From Bacillus cabrialesii (GTDB taxonomy: Bacteria > Bacillota > Bacilli > Bacillales > Bacillaceae): DNA of 64,000 nucleotides. The stretch spans positions 3,517,001 through 3,581,000 of the forward strand of contig NZ_CP096889.1 of assembly GCF_004124315.2 (NCBI RefSeq). Direction: 5' to 3'. Below, piece after piece: positions 1 through 8,276 of the stretch. The notes below the pieces were generated by a model, which did not search any database, was not told the DNA's origin, and saw only the letters and a program-made list of their open reading frames with translations. The number at the start of each line of letters is the position of its first letter. Within the stretch, counting starts at the first letter, position 1. A program made the translations under genes and the position numbers.

Positions 1-390
1 TTTTTGGCAAAAGGCAGCAGCAAACTCATTTTAATTACCGATTCCATGAGGGCAAAAGGCTTGAAAGACGGTGTTTATGAGTTCGGCGGCCAAAGTGTGA
101 CGGTAAGAGGAAGAACAGCTCTGCTTTCAGACGGAACGCTTGCCGGTTCGATCCTTAAAATGAACGAAGGCGCACGGCATATGCGTGAGTTTACAAATTG
201 CTCTTGGACGGATATAGCTAATATAACTTCTGCAAACGCGGCCAAACAGCTGGGTATCTTTGACCGAAAAGGCAGTGTCACAGTGGGAAAAGATGCGGAT
301 CTTGTGATTGTCAACAGTGATTGCGAGGTGATGCTCACCATCTGCCGCGGAAACATTGCATTTATATCCAAGGAGGCTGACCAGATATGA
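1..390 (+). CDS. nagA: N-acetylglucosamine-6-phosphate deacetylase, C-terminal part (5' end outside window)
   Basis: The reading frame is open from base 1, so the gene starts upstream of the window. About 129 C-terminal residues are visible. The LITDSM segment carries the aspartate that in this amidohydrolase family acts in catalysis, followed by the usual end with DGTLAGS and VGKDADLVIVN. NagA removes acetate from GlcNAc-6-phosphate to give glucosamine-6-phosphate in the cytoplasm. Its stop overlaps the nagB start by 4 bases (ATGA), which implies translational coupling. Identification is firm from sequence plus the nagB and nagR neighbours. Confidence 0.95.
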   Translation, partial: FLAKGSSKLILITDSMRAKGLKDGVYEFGGQSVTVRGRTALLSDGTLAGSILKMNEGARHMREFTNCSWTDIANITSANAAKQLGIFDRKGSVTVGKDADLVIVNSDCEVMLTICRGNIAFISKEADQI

Positions 391-1115
391 AAGTAATGGA
401 ATGTCAAACATATGAAGAGCTAAGCCAAAAAGCGGCCAGGATAGTGGCAGACACAATCAAGAAAAAGCCTGACGCCGTTCTCGGTTTAGCGACAGGCGGC
501 ACACCCGAAGGCACATATCGCGAGCTCATCCGCCTGCACCAAACTGAAAACCTCTCATTTCAAAACGTCACAACGGTTAATTTGGATGAATACGCCGGAC
601 TTTCAAGCGATGACCCGAACAGCTATCACTACTATATGAACAACCGGTTTTTTCAGCATATCGACAGCAAGCCTAGCCGGCACTTTATCCCGAATGGCAA
701 TGCAGACGACCTGAAAGCTGAGTGCAGTCGGTACGAACAAGCAGTCGAATCCCTGGGCGGCGCTGACATTCAGCTTCTCGGCATCGGCCGGAACGGACAT
801 ATCGGCTTTAACGAACCAGGGACGCCTTTCAAGTCGCGAACACATGTTGTGACTTTAAATGAACAAACCCGCCAAGCGAACGCCAGATATTTTTCTTCAA
901 TAGACAGTGTGCCGAAAAAAGCGCTCACAATGGGAATCCAGACGATTCTCTCAAGCAAACGCATTCTGCTGCTTATTTCCGGCAAAAGCAAGGCGGAAGC
1001 AGTGAAAAAGCTGTTGGAAGGGGACATAAGTGAAGATTTCCCCGCATCTGCTTTGCACCTGCATTCCGATGTTACTGTTTTAATTGATCGTGAAGCCGCG
1101 GCATTAAGACCTTGA
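387..1115 (+). CDS. nagB: glucosamine-6-phosphate deaminase
   Basis: A 242-residue protein, the usual length for the Bacillus NagB family. It converts glucosamine-6-phosphate to fructose-6-phosphate and ammonia, the last step before glycolysis. Visible motifs include the sugar-isomerase-like loop GLATGGTPEGTY near residues 34-45, VNLDEYAGL near 65-73 with the catalytic aspartate, and GIGRNGHIGFNEPG near 128-141 with the active-site histidine. The start is the ATG in the 4-base overlap with nagA, preceded by an AAGGAGG-type site inside nagA. It is probably co-transcribed with nagA and nagR. Confidence 0.97.
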   Translation: MKVMECQTYEELSQKAARIVADTIKKKPDAVLGLATGGTPEGTYRELIRLHQTENLSFQNVTTVNLDEYAGLSSDDPNSYHYYMNNRFFQHIDSKPSRHFIPNGNADDLKAECSRYEQAVESLGGADIQLLGIGRNGHIGFNEPGTPFKSRTHVVTLNEQTRQANARYFSSIDSVPKKALTMGIQTILSSKRILLLISGKSKAEAVKKLLEGDISEDFPASALHLHSDVTVLIDREAAALRP

Positions 1116-1132
1116 AAGGAACATGCTGACTT

Positions 1133-1864
1133 ATGAATATCGATAAACAATCGCCTATTCCGATTTATTATCAGATTATGGAGCAATTAAAAGCCCAAAT
1201 TAAGAGCGGAGAACTGAAGCCGGATATGCCTCTTCCCTCCGAGCGTGAATATGCCGAGCAATTCGGGATCAGCCGGATGACGGTTCGGCAGGCACTTTCT
1301 AATTTAGTCAATGAAGGCTTCCTCTACCGTCTAAAAGGTCGGGGCACCTTTGTCAGCAAGCCCAAAATGGAACAAGCACTTCAAGGGCTGACAAGCTTTA
1401 CCGAGGATATGAAAAGCCGCGGGATGATACCGGGCAGCAGACTCATTGACTATCAGCTTATTGATTCAACGGAGGAGCTTGCCGCTATATTAAGCTGCGG
1501 GCACCCCTCCCCTATCCATAAAATCACTCGGGTGCGCCTGGCAAATGATATTCCGATGGCGATTGAATCGTCGCATATTCCGTTTGAGCTTGCGGGTGAA
1601 TTAAACGAATCGCATTTTCAATCGTCGATTTACAAGCATATTGAAAGGTACAACAGCATACCGATTTCCCGTGCAAAACAAGAGCTTGAACCAAGTGCTG
1701 CAACCTCAGAAGAAGCACGCATTCTTGGCATTCAAAAGGGGGCGCCTGTCCTGTTAATCAAACGAACAACATATTTACAGAACGGCACTGCTTTTGAACA
1801 TGCAAAGTCTGTATACAGAGGCGACCGTTATACATTTGTCCACTATATGGATCGGCTTTCATAA
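1133..1864 (+). CDS. nagR: GntR/HutC-family repressor of GlcNAc utilisation
   Basis: A 243-residue regulator (YvoA in B. subtilis naming). The N-terminal winged helix-turn-helix, about residues 10-75, contains PLPSEREYAEQFGISRMTVRQAL, typical of GntR proteins. The C-terminal part is a UTRA effector domain that in this family binds glucosamine-6-phosphate or GlcNAc-6-phosphate. In B. subtilis NagR represses nagAB and nagP through sites upstream of nagA, which are outside this window. It lies 17 bases after nagB, so it is the third gene of the operon. Its 3' end runs into the yvnB terminator. Confidence 0.95.
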   Translation: MNIDKQSPIPIYYQIMEQLKAQIKSGELKPDMPLPSEREYAEQFGISRMTVRQALSNLVNEGFLYRLKGRGTFVSKPKMEQALQGLTSFTEDMKSRGMIPGSRLIDYQLIDSTEELAAILSCGHPSPIHKITRVRLANDIPMAIESSHIPFELAGELNESHFQSSIYKHIERYNSIPISRAKQELEPSAATSEEARILGIQKGAPVLLIKRTTYLQNGTAFEHAKSVYRGDRYTFVHYMDRLS

Positions 1865-1896
1865 AAAAATCTCCAACCCTTTTTAAGGATTGGAGA
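1864..1896 (-). terminator. terminator of yvnB, shared 3' region with nagR
   Basis: A 12-base stem with one mismatch (TCTCCAA-CCTT against AAGG-TTGGAGA) overlaps the yvnB stop codon. On the minus strand it is followed by a run of seven T. The genes are convergent and no other terminator follows nagR, so the hairpin may also stop nagR transcripts. Confidence 0.75.
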
Positions 1897-4800
1897 CATG
1901 GCGAAAATCAAACTGGTCTGGCGCCGGACGATATGTCTCTTTTTTCGTCTTGAACTTCCAGATCGGTGATTTCGTTTTGCCGTTAAAGCTGTCTTCCACG
2001 ATAGTGTACCAATAATAAACAGAGTGCGGCTCAAGATGATCCCAGCGGAATTCAGCCGTGTCCCCGCTCTTCACTTGCTCCCGTTTTCCGAGCTCTTCAT
2101 TGGTATAAACATTACATTCAAAATAATCGGTTTCCACTTTTTTGATCCTCGGCTTCAGATCAAGCGAAAGGGAAAACTCATCCTTGTCGCCGTAGGTATC
2201 CGTATCATAATAGTTTTTATCGTTTACATACGGAGAGTACGTCGACACATGCACCATGTCATTCGCCTGGTCAAAATGCAGCAGACGCAAATATCCTTGC
2301 CCGCCTTCTGGCCCGCCCTGATAATCGGCCAGCATTTGATGCACAAGTCGATCAGGTTTTCCATCACCATCATCATCCAGCTCATCTGTTTTTCTCATGG
2401 CACTATGATAATGCCCGCTCAACACCATCACCACATTCGGATTCGGCTTCACGATTTCTTTGAATATTTTCTCACCGATCGGGCTTCTGTTTCCGCTGAC
2501 CAGCAAATACTCATGAAAAGCTAAAACAGCCATCCGGTCAGGGTGCTTCTTCAGCACCTGATTCATCCACGCGATGTCTTCATCGGAAATGCCCCACCCC
2601 ATGTACAGCATGATATAATCATTGCCGTTGCTTGAAATCAGGTCGTAATGTCCGCGGTTATTTTTATAGGAACCCCCATAATGCAATTTTTTATCAAAAC
2701 GATGACTGCCAAAGTATTTGCCAAATGCCCTGTAGGAGCCGTCCTTATGCCCGACATCGTGGTTACCTGCCAGCACGCCGTAAGCAATCCCGCTTTTATC
2801 CAGAACAGACATTGACCGATCAGCGTTTTTCCACTGTCTGATATCGGCAGAATCATCTACAATATCACCCGTGTGAAACACATATTTGATATTGAGCCGC
2901 TTTTGATTATCTTTTATCCATGCGGTTTGTTTATCGAAAATATGCGGATAGCTTTCGGCGTAATACTGTGTATCGGACATCCAGACAAACGTGTACATAT
3001 CCTTCGAAGGAGGAACTTCGTCTTGTACAATCACATTCATCTTCGAATTCCGGACAAAATCCGAGGCGATCACAGACGCCTTCAGTGTAAACGATTTGGC
3101 ATCCTTCGCAACGAAGCTGTCGACCGGCTGCCACTCGTTTGTCCGGTAATTCCAAACATACATCGTCACCTTTCGCCCCGGCAAAGAACTTCCCTTCCAG
3201 ACCGCTTCCGCCAAGTCATTCTCATCAACTGACGGATCAACCGTTACTTCAAAGCGATGATAAGGGAACAGCTCCTTCTTTTCTGTCGATACTGTTTTTC
3301 CGTCAGCAGCAGATACCCGCTCCAATTCTTTATTCGTAAACGGAGTCTCACTTTCCGGCACAAAGCTTTTCGGCGGTTCAGTCAGTGACGCGTGCTTGAA
3401 TATTTTCACATGATTTCGTGCTGTATATTGAAATCCTCTATAAAAAGCGACATCCATGTTGTCGTTTGTCGGGTCCTTCACCCGAACAGAAAGCCTAGCA
3501 CTATGCGTGTCGGGTTCACTGTCTATGACCTCCGGCTGCTCCGGATGCTCGCGTTCTGTTTTAAACGTTCTCTCAATAACTGTTTTATTGCCCGCGAGGT
3601 CCGTTGCTGTCACTTTTAGCGAATGTTTTCCCGGCAAAAGCTCAGAAGACGACGTATGATAGGGGAGTGTAATGCTTTCACCATCTAAAGAGGCCTCCGC
3701 TTCCTCAATTTTGCTCCATTTATCATACATATCCGCCTGCAGGATGAGGTTTCCTTTGTACGTTTGTCCCTCGGTGATATTCGGCTCGATGTGCGGCCCT
3801 GAATTATCTATCCGCACTACCAAGCTGACATTTTCCTTGCCGTCGCTTGCTTGAATATGGTGAGCGCCTTCAGAAAGCTTTGATGTATCCCACTCCAATA
3901 GCTGTGACGTAAAAAGTTCGTCAGGCAGATTGAATTGATACTGCCAGCTTTTATTCGAACGCTGATTATCTCCAATAAAGAGTTCCTTCTCAGGAGAAAC
4001 CCTTTGATCCCTAATTACGGTTCCATCCGATAACACCAATCGGGCGTTTTTGACTAAGAAATCGTCACGGTTTTCAGCCGTATCAAAAGGAGACACCTTT
4101 GAACCTGATCGTATCGTAATACGCTGCAGCTGCTTCCCTTTACGAAGCAGTGTCTCTGGCAATGGAACAGAATACGTGCGGTATTTATTTGTCGTATCAT
4201 CAAACACCTTTAACACTTTGCCTTCCATCGTTACCGCGTTTTTAAAGTAAAGATTCGTTTTTCTCGTATCAAACGCAAAAAATACTTCCTTTTCCATAGC
4301 GGGCTCTGTCACTTGTTTTTTCCCATCAATCCACAGCTTAATTCGGTCAGTCCGCCTGTCTGTCGTCGCTTTGAGGAAATGGATTCCCGACAGCGTGTCT
4401 CTGTTTTCAATGTTCATCCGCAAACCGTGCGACTTGCTTGTTTGTTTAATATCAATCATTTTGACCGGCGTTCTCGCTTCATTGATCCCGTCTCCGGCCG
4501 CCACGTAATACTCAAGCTGATCCTTCCCGATCAGCTCAGGCGAATACACAATATAGTGGTAGAGATTGTCGTTGCGGTCTTTCTCAGCAAGAATACGCTT
4601 AAACGGTTTGTTTTCATCTGTCCGATAGTAAAAAGCCGCTGTTTTTACAAGACTGCGGTCCCGTATGTCAGCCCGCAGCTCAATGCTTTCAGCAGGACGG
4701 ACAGGTTTGCGGTCAGTCAAATCCTCAATGACCGGCTTTTCTTTATCGAGCTTGATTTTTCGTTTCTGTTCAGGCACCTGCGCCTGTAACACAGTCCCGG

Positions 4801-5755
4801 GGGATGGATTCTTTTCTCCGATAGAAATATTGAGAAGTTCTGCGGTTCCGTCCAGCGGATACTTGTAAAGCACAGACGACAGACGGCGCAGCGTATGTTT
4901 CCGATAATGCGCAACTGAAATATCTTTTCCTGTATTCGTTGATATCACGACTGCCCGCGGCTTGGTATTGGCCATGCCCTCTGTCTCTTCTAGTACCGCG
5001 AGATTTTTCCCTTCCGTTAGTTGTGTCTGATAATATCGATTGAAATCCTCCGCCGTCAATTCTGGATGCCCAGCAGGCTTCAGCCAAACCACAAACGTAT
5101 CACCGGATGGAATCGTAATCTTTTTTTCCGGTCTCCAAATCAGATCGGAGTCAGGGCCTTCTTTCGGATAGCGGTAACGGATGTGATAGTCTTTAAAATC
5201 AATTGTTCTGTCAGTCGTATTATAAATCTCAATAAATTCATAACCGTCTGCTAGTCCCGTGTTCTTCGTATCAACCGCTAACTCTGTGATCAAAAGCTCC
5301 GGAATATGGGCAAGATCAGCCTGATATCCCTCAAGCTTCAGTTTCTGCGTCTCCGACTCCACCCGCTGCTTCCCATTCGAAATCACAATGTAATACTCAA
5401 GCTCACTGTTCCAAATCAATCGTTTCGGAATTTGCGCCAAAAACTTGTGGATCGCACCGGGTGTCGGGTCCATCGGCACCATTTTGTAGCCAAGTTCATT
5501 ACTTTGTTTATAAAACAGAAAGGCAGAAAATGCTTGATACTCATTGTCACGCACTTGAGCCTCAATCACCAGATTGCTTTTCATTTCAGCTTTCACATCG
5601 ATTTGAGGAGGGTTTTCAAGCAAGGGTATGTAATGAGGCGTTTGGAATGGCTCCTCTTTTATAACTGGGAAAGCTTTCGGTTCATGATGGCCGCCAGATA
5701 AAACTGAAAAAAAAGACAAGAACAACGAAGCGATAACCGTGTATTTCCTCATCAA
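1883..5755 (-). CDS. yvnB: large secreted multidomain metallophosphoesterase
   Basis: A 1290-residue protein with an N-terminal hydrophobic export signal (about residues 1-22) and no lipobox cysteine. Residues about 135-270 look like a lamin-tail domain (ITELAVDTKN, YEFIEIYNTTDRTIDF). A long series of Ig/fibronectin-like segments follows. Residues about 915-1170 form a calcineurin-type phosphoesterase with WMSDTQ, GDIVDD, GNHDVG, AFHEY and GHYH metal-ligand motifs. A last fibronectin-like domain ends the protein. A GGGAGGTG site precedes the ATG. The substrate is unknown. It is divergent from yvmB, and one YvmB-like operator lies on its side of the intergenic region. From memory, yvnB belongs to the YvmB regulon in B. 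subtilis. Confidence 0.9.
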   Translation of the reverse strand: MMRKYTVIASLFLSFFSVLSGGHHEPKAFPVIKEEPFQTPHYIPLLENPPQIDVKAEMKSNLVIEAQVRDNEYQAFSAFLFYKQSNELGYKMVPMDPTPGAIHKFLAQIPKRLIWNSELEYYIVISNGKQRVESETQKLKLEGYQADLAHIPELLITELAVDTKNTGLADGYEFIEIYNTTDRTIDFKDYHIRYRYPKEGPDSDLIWRPEKKITIPSGDTFVVWLKPAGHPELTAEDFNRYYQTQLTEGKNLAVLEETEGMANTKPRAVVISTNTGKDISVAHYRKHTLRRLSSVLYKYPLDGTAELLNISIGEKNPSPGTVLQAQVPEQKRKIKLDKEKPVIEDLTDRKPVRPAESIELRADIRDRSLVKTAAFYYRTDENKPFKRILAEKDRNDNLYHYIVYSPELIGKDQLEYYVAAGDGINEARTPVKMIDIKQTSKSHGLRMNIENRDTLSGIHFLKATTDRRTDRIKLWIDGKKQVTEPAMEKEVFFAFDTRKTNLYFKNAVTMEGKVLKVFDDTTNKYRTYSVPLPETLLRKGKQLQRITIRSGSKVSPFDTAENRDDFLVKNARLVLSDGTVIRDQRVSPEKELFIGDNQRSNKSWQYQFNLPDELFTSQLLEWDTSKLSEGAHHIQASDGKENVSLVVRIDNSGPHIEPNITEGQTYKGNLILQADMYDKWSKIEEAEASLDGESITLPYHTSSSELLPGKHSLKVTATDLAGNKTVIERTFKTEREHPEQPEVIDSEPDTHSARLSVRVKDPTNDNMDVAFYRGFQYTARNHVKIFKHASLTEPPKSFVPESETPFTNKELERVSAADGKTVSTEKKELFPYHRFEVTVDPSVDENDLAEAVWKGSSLPGRKVTMYVWNYRTNEWQPVDSFVAKDAKSFTLKASVIASDFVRNSKMNVIVQDEVPPSKDMYTFVWMSDTQYYAESYPHIFDKQTAWIKDNQKRLNIKYVFHTGDIVDDSADIRQWKNADRSMSVLDKSGIAYGVLAGNHDVGHKDGSYRAFGKYFGSHRFDKKLHYGGSYKNNRGHYDLISSNGNDYIMLYMGWGISDEDIAWMNQVLKKHPDRMAVLAFHEYLLVSGNRSPIGEKIFKEIVKPNPNVVMVLSGHYHSAMRKTDELDDDGDGKPDRLVHQMLADYQGGPEGGQGYLRLLHFDQANDMVHVSTYSPYVNDKNYYDTDTYGDKDEFSLSLDLKPRIKKVETDYFECNVYTNEELGKREQVKSGDTAEFRWDHLEPHSVYYWYTIVEDSFNGKTKSPIWKFKTKKETYRPAPDQFDFRHVSNP

Positions 5756-5824
5756 AACACCTCCCTTTCACGTATTTTGCGTCTGAATAGGGAAGCTTAT
5801 GAGTTTATTTTTTATTTTTTATAT

Positions 5825-5842
5825 TGTTCATAGGTAAACATT
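5825..5842. promoter_or_regulatory. second YvmB-type operator, yvnB side
   Basis: TGTTCATAGGTAAACA is an imperfect palindrome matching the core of the stronger site at 5895-5920 (TGTTCACTAGTAAACA). It lies about 70-85 bases upstream of the yvnB start and upstream of the yvmB promoter, so it could control yvnB. Function is inferred from the repeat of the motif. Confidence 0.6.
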
Positions 5843-5864
5843 TTTCTTTTGTAAATAAAACGAT

Positions 5865-5892
5865 TTGACAACTAAACAAATTATCATATACA
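5865..5892 (+). promoter_or_regulatory. SigA-type promoter of yvmBA
   Basis: TTGACA at 5865-5870 and TATACA at 5887-5892 are separated by 16 bases. The palindrome at 5895-5920 covers the expected transcription start, the usual arrangement for autorepression by a MarR protein. Confidence 0.65.
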
Positions 5893-5894
5893 TT

Positions 5895-5920
5895 ATTATT
5901 GTTCACTAGTAAACAATAAT
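5895..5920. promoter_or_regulatory. near-perfect palindromic operator upstream of yvmB
   Basis: A 26-base palindrome in which 12 of 13 base pairs match: half-site ATTATTGTTYACT and its reverse complement. It lies just downstream of the -10 element of yvmB. MarR-family dimers typically bind such sites. The core recurs at 5825-5842. Confidence 0.75.
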
Positions 5921-5942
5921 AAAAAGAAGGAAGGCTGGGACA

Positions 5943-6452
5943 ATGTCTGATCTGACAAAACAGATGATATACGACATATACGTGAGACTGCTGCACCTTA
6001 ATGAACAAAAAGCGAATACTTCGCTTCAGCAATTTTTTAAAGAAGCCGCAGAAGAGGATATGACCGATGTTCCTAAAAACATGACAAGCATTCACGTCAT
6101 TGACTGTATTGGCCAGCATGAACCGATTAACAATGCGGGAATCGCCAGAAAAATGAACCTATCGAAAGCGAATGTAACAAAAATCAGCACAAAACTGATT
6201 AAGGAGGAGTTCATTAACAGCTATCAGCTGACAGATAACAAAAAAGAAGTGTATTTCAAATTAACCCGTAAAGGCAGACGGATTTTCGATTTGCATGAGA
6301 AATTGCATAAAAAAAAGGAGCTGGCTTTTTACCAATTCCTCGATTCATTTTCACAAGATGAGCAAAATGCTGTACTGACATTTTTAGAGCGGCTGACGTC
6401 TGCACTTGAAGCAGAACAAACCGATGGATCTCCGGACCAACCTGTAAAGTAA
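5943..6452 (+). CDS. yvmB: MarR-family transcriptional regulator
   Basis: A 169-residue winged-helix protein. The central part, about residues 60-120, has the MarR layout: AGIARKMNLSKANVTKISTKLIKEEFI is the recognition helix-turn-helix and KKEVYFKLTRKGRRIFDLHE is the wing. An AAGGAAGG-type site precedes the ATG. In B. subtilis YvmB represses the pulcherriminic acid genes yvmC-cypX and the exporter gene yvmA. Here yvmA follows by 22 bases but yvmC-cypX are not in the window. The alternative is the related regulator YvnA; length and linkage to yvmA favour YvmB. Confidence 0.85.
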   Translation: MSDLTKQMIYDIYVRLLHLNEQKANTSLQQFFKEAAEEDMTDVPKNMTSIHVIDCIGQHEPINNAGIARKMNLSKANVTKISTKLIKEEFINSYQLTDNKKEVYFKLTRKGRRIFDLHEKLHKKKELAFYQFLDSFSQDEQNAVLTFLERLTSALEAEQTDGSPDQPVK

Positions 6453-6474
6453 ACAAAAAGGCGGTGTACACTTT

Positions 6475-7686
6475 ATGGCTCACACAAAATCAAAGGCGGT
6501 ATTCATCTTATACATTGTTTGCTTCAGCGCATTTTTTGCATCTTTAAGCCAAAACGTTTATTCACCTATTATCCCGATTATTAAAGAATCGTTCCATGTG
6601 TCCGCAGCAATGGTAAACCTGTCAATCTCAGTTTTTATGATTGTGACAGCGATTATGCAAATAATACTAGGGACTATCGTCGATTTTAAAGGCGCGCGTT
6701 TTGTCATGATTTCCGGAATTCTGGCAACAGCAGCCGCCAGCATCGGCTGTGCGGTGACTGCTGATTTTACGCTGTTTCTGATATTCAGAATGATACAGGC
6801 AGCCGGTTCCGCCGCACTGCCTCTTATCGCAGCCACAACAATCGGACAGCTTTTTACAGGCAATGAACGCGGGAGTGCGATGGGAACATATCAAATGCTT
6901 CTTTCCGCCGCGCCGGCTATCGCCCCTGTCCTCGGGGGATTCATAGGCGGAGCAGCCGGGTACGAGGGGATCTTTTGGATGCTTACAGCCATCTCTGTCG
7001 TCATGCTGGTGATAAACAGCATGTACTTTCCTAAGGATTCACCCGCTCCATCTAAGCAGCAAGCCAAAGACAATGTGTTTACTCATTACAAATCAATATT
7101 CACAAATCGAACTGGAAACGTCATTTTAACCTTAAGTTTTTTCCTCTTTTTCATTTATTTTGCGGTGATCGTCTACCTTCCGTTATTGCTTACTGAACAC
7201 TATCAGATCGATGTAAGCATAGCAGGACTGTTATATTTGCCCCTGGCTTTAAGCACGATTGCCGGTACGTTTCTGTTTAAAAAAATACAGGCGAAAATCG
7301 CGCTGAACACCTTGTTTATCGGCAGCAACGCTGTCGCGGCATGCAGTATCGTGTTATTCGCCGTTACACATTCCGTTTCTCTCATTCTCATGGCAATCAC
7401 ACTTGCACTGTTTGGCATCTCAATGGGGGCCATTCCTCCCTTGTATTCCACAATGATCACCCATGAATTTGAACACAACAGAGGGAGCGCCATCGGAATG
7501 TTTAACTTTATCAGATATACAGGCATGGCGGCAGGCCCGATGATATCTGCCTATCTGCTCACCCTGATGCCGTCTGCCATGTCCTTTGGCCTCTTAGGTT
7601 TAGTCTTTGCCGCATTGAGCTTTTGCCTTCTGCCGCAAATGTATCCGCCGCAGAAGCGCATGAAACAAAAAAAGCACCACATGTAA
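6475..7686 (+). CDS. yvmA: MFS efflux transporter
   Basis: A 403-residue membrane protein with about 12 hydrophobic segments. It has typical drug:H+ antiporter features: the motif A region near residues 66-80 (IVDFKGARFVMISG) and the motif C-like stretch LLSAAPAIAPVLGGFIGG. In B. subtilis YvmA is proposed to export pulcherriminic acid. It lies in the yvmB operon, 22 bases after yvmB. The KAMKQKKHH-like basic tail is cytoplasmic. Because the biosynthesis genes are missing here, its substrate in this strain is open: it may take up or export pulcherrimin made by others, or another compound. Confidence 0.85.
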   Translation: MAHTKSKAVFILYIVCFSAFFASLSQNVYSPIIPIIKESFHVSAAMVNLSISVFMIVTAIMQIILGTIVDFKGARFVMISGILATAAASIGCAVTADFTLFLIFRMIQAAGSAALPLIAATTIGQLFTGNERGSAMGTYQMLLSAAPAIAPVLGGFIGGAAGYEGIFWMLTAISVVMLVINSMYFPKDSPAPSKQQAKDNVFTHYKSIFTNRTGNVILTLSFFLFFIYFAVIVYLPLLLTEHYQIDVSIAGLLYLPLALSTIAGTFLFKKIQAKIALNTLFIGSNAVAACSIVLFAVTHSVSLILMAITLALFGISMGAIPPLYSTMITHEFEHNRGSAIGMFNFIRYTGMAAGPMISAYLLTLMPSAMSFGLLGLVFAALSFCLLPQMYPPQKRMKQKKHHM

Positions 7687-7716
7687 AAAAGCTGCCTTGT
7701 GTGGCAGCTTTTTTTA
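7685..7716. terminator. bidirectional terminator between yvmA and yvlD
   Basis: GCTGCC-TTGTGT-GGCAGC with A6 on the left and T7 on the right, extending to a longer A/T stem. It serves the convergent yvmBA and yvlABCD operons. The right arm touches the yvlD stop codon region. Confidence 0.85.
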
Positions 7717-8073
7717 TTTCTTTCGGAGCGGCTCTAAAATGCCTTTTTGAATCAGCAAATGGAACACAGACAGGATGACAGATGCCCATATCGCTGTGCC
7801 AAAGCCGTCAATTTGAAAACTGTCACCCATAATGGACGCGGTCATCATCAGCGTGATGGCGTTAATCACAAACAAGAAGAGACCAAGCGTGACCATCGTG
7901 ACTGGCAGTGTAAAGATAATTAAAAGCGGTTTAATCAACACGTTTAAGATTGATAAAATGAGGCTGGCGATAATCGCTGCCCCGATGCTGCTGATATGGA
8001 TGGAGTCAATATATCCATCAATAACGATTAATAACAATGCATTTACCAAAATGCTGACTGCCCATTTTACCAT
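7714..8073 (-). CDS. yvlD: small membrane protein, phage-holin family 4 type
   Basis: A 119-residue protein made of four hydrophobic helices (for example WAVSILVNALLLIVIDGYI and IVTLGLFLFVINAITLMM) and a short basic tail. It belongs to the YvlD/holin-4 family of inner-membrane proteins, whose role is not settled. It is the last gene of yvlABCD, which in B. subtilis belongs to the SigW cell-envelope stress regulon. Its start lies two bases from the yvlC stop. Confidence 0.9.
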   Translation of the reverse strand: MVKWAVSILVNALLLIVIDGYIDSIHISSIGAAIIASLILSILNVLIKPLLIIFTLPVTMVTLGLFLFVINAITLMMTASIMGDSFQIDGFGTAIWASVILSVFHLLIQKGILEPLRKK

Positions 8074-8074
8074 G

Positions 8075-8272
8075 TCATTTCATATCCCTTTCTGACGGGA
8101 CGATAAAAATCCAAATGATATAAATGAGCAAAACAGGGAAAACACTTGTCATAACAGCTAAGATGACAGTTATGACTCTGAGGAGCGATGCGTCCCAATT
8201 GAAATATTCCGCGAGACCTCCGACGACACCTGCAATTTTCTTGTTTTTTTCTGAGCGATAAAGCCTATTCAT
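8075..8272 (-). CDS. yvlC: PspC-domain membrane protein
   Basis: A 65-residue PspC-like protein. The N-terminal LYRSEKNKKIAGVVGGLAEYF is the family hallmark, and one hydrophobic helix follows (VITVILAVMTSVFPVLLIYIIW is spread over residues 33-56). PspC domains sense or buffer membrane stress. It sits 4 bases downstream of yvlB and 1 base upstream of yvlD. Confidence 0.92.
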   Translation of the reverse strand: MNRLYRSEKNKKIAGVVGGLAEYFNWDASLLRVITVILAVMTSVFPVLLIYIIWIFIVPSERDMK

Positions 8273-8276
8273 TTGA

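Noticed and set aside
4313..4789. 158-codon frame opposite yvnB
   Set aside because: Shadow of the highly coding minus-strand gene; no start signal and no recognisable domain.
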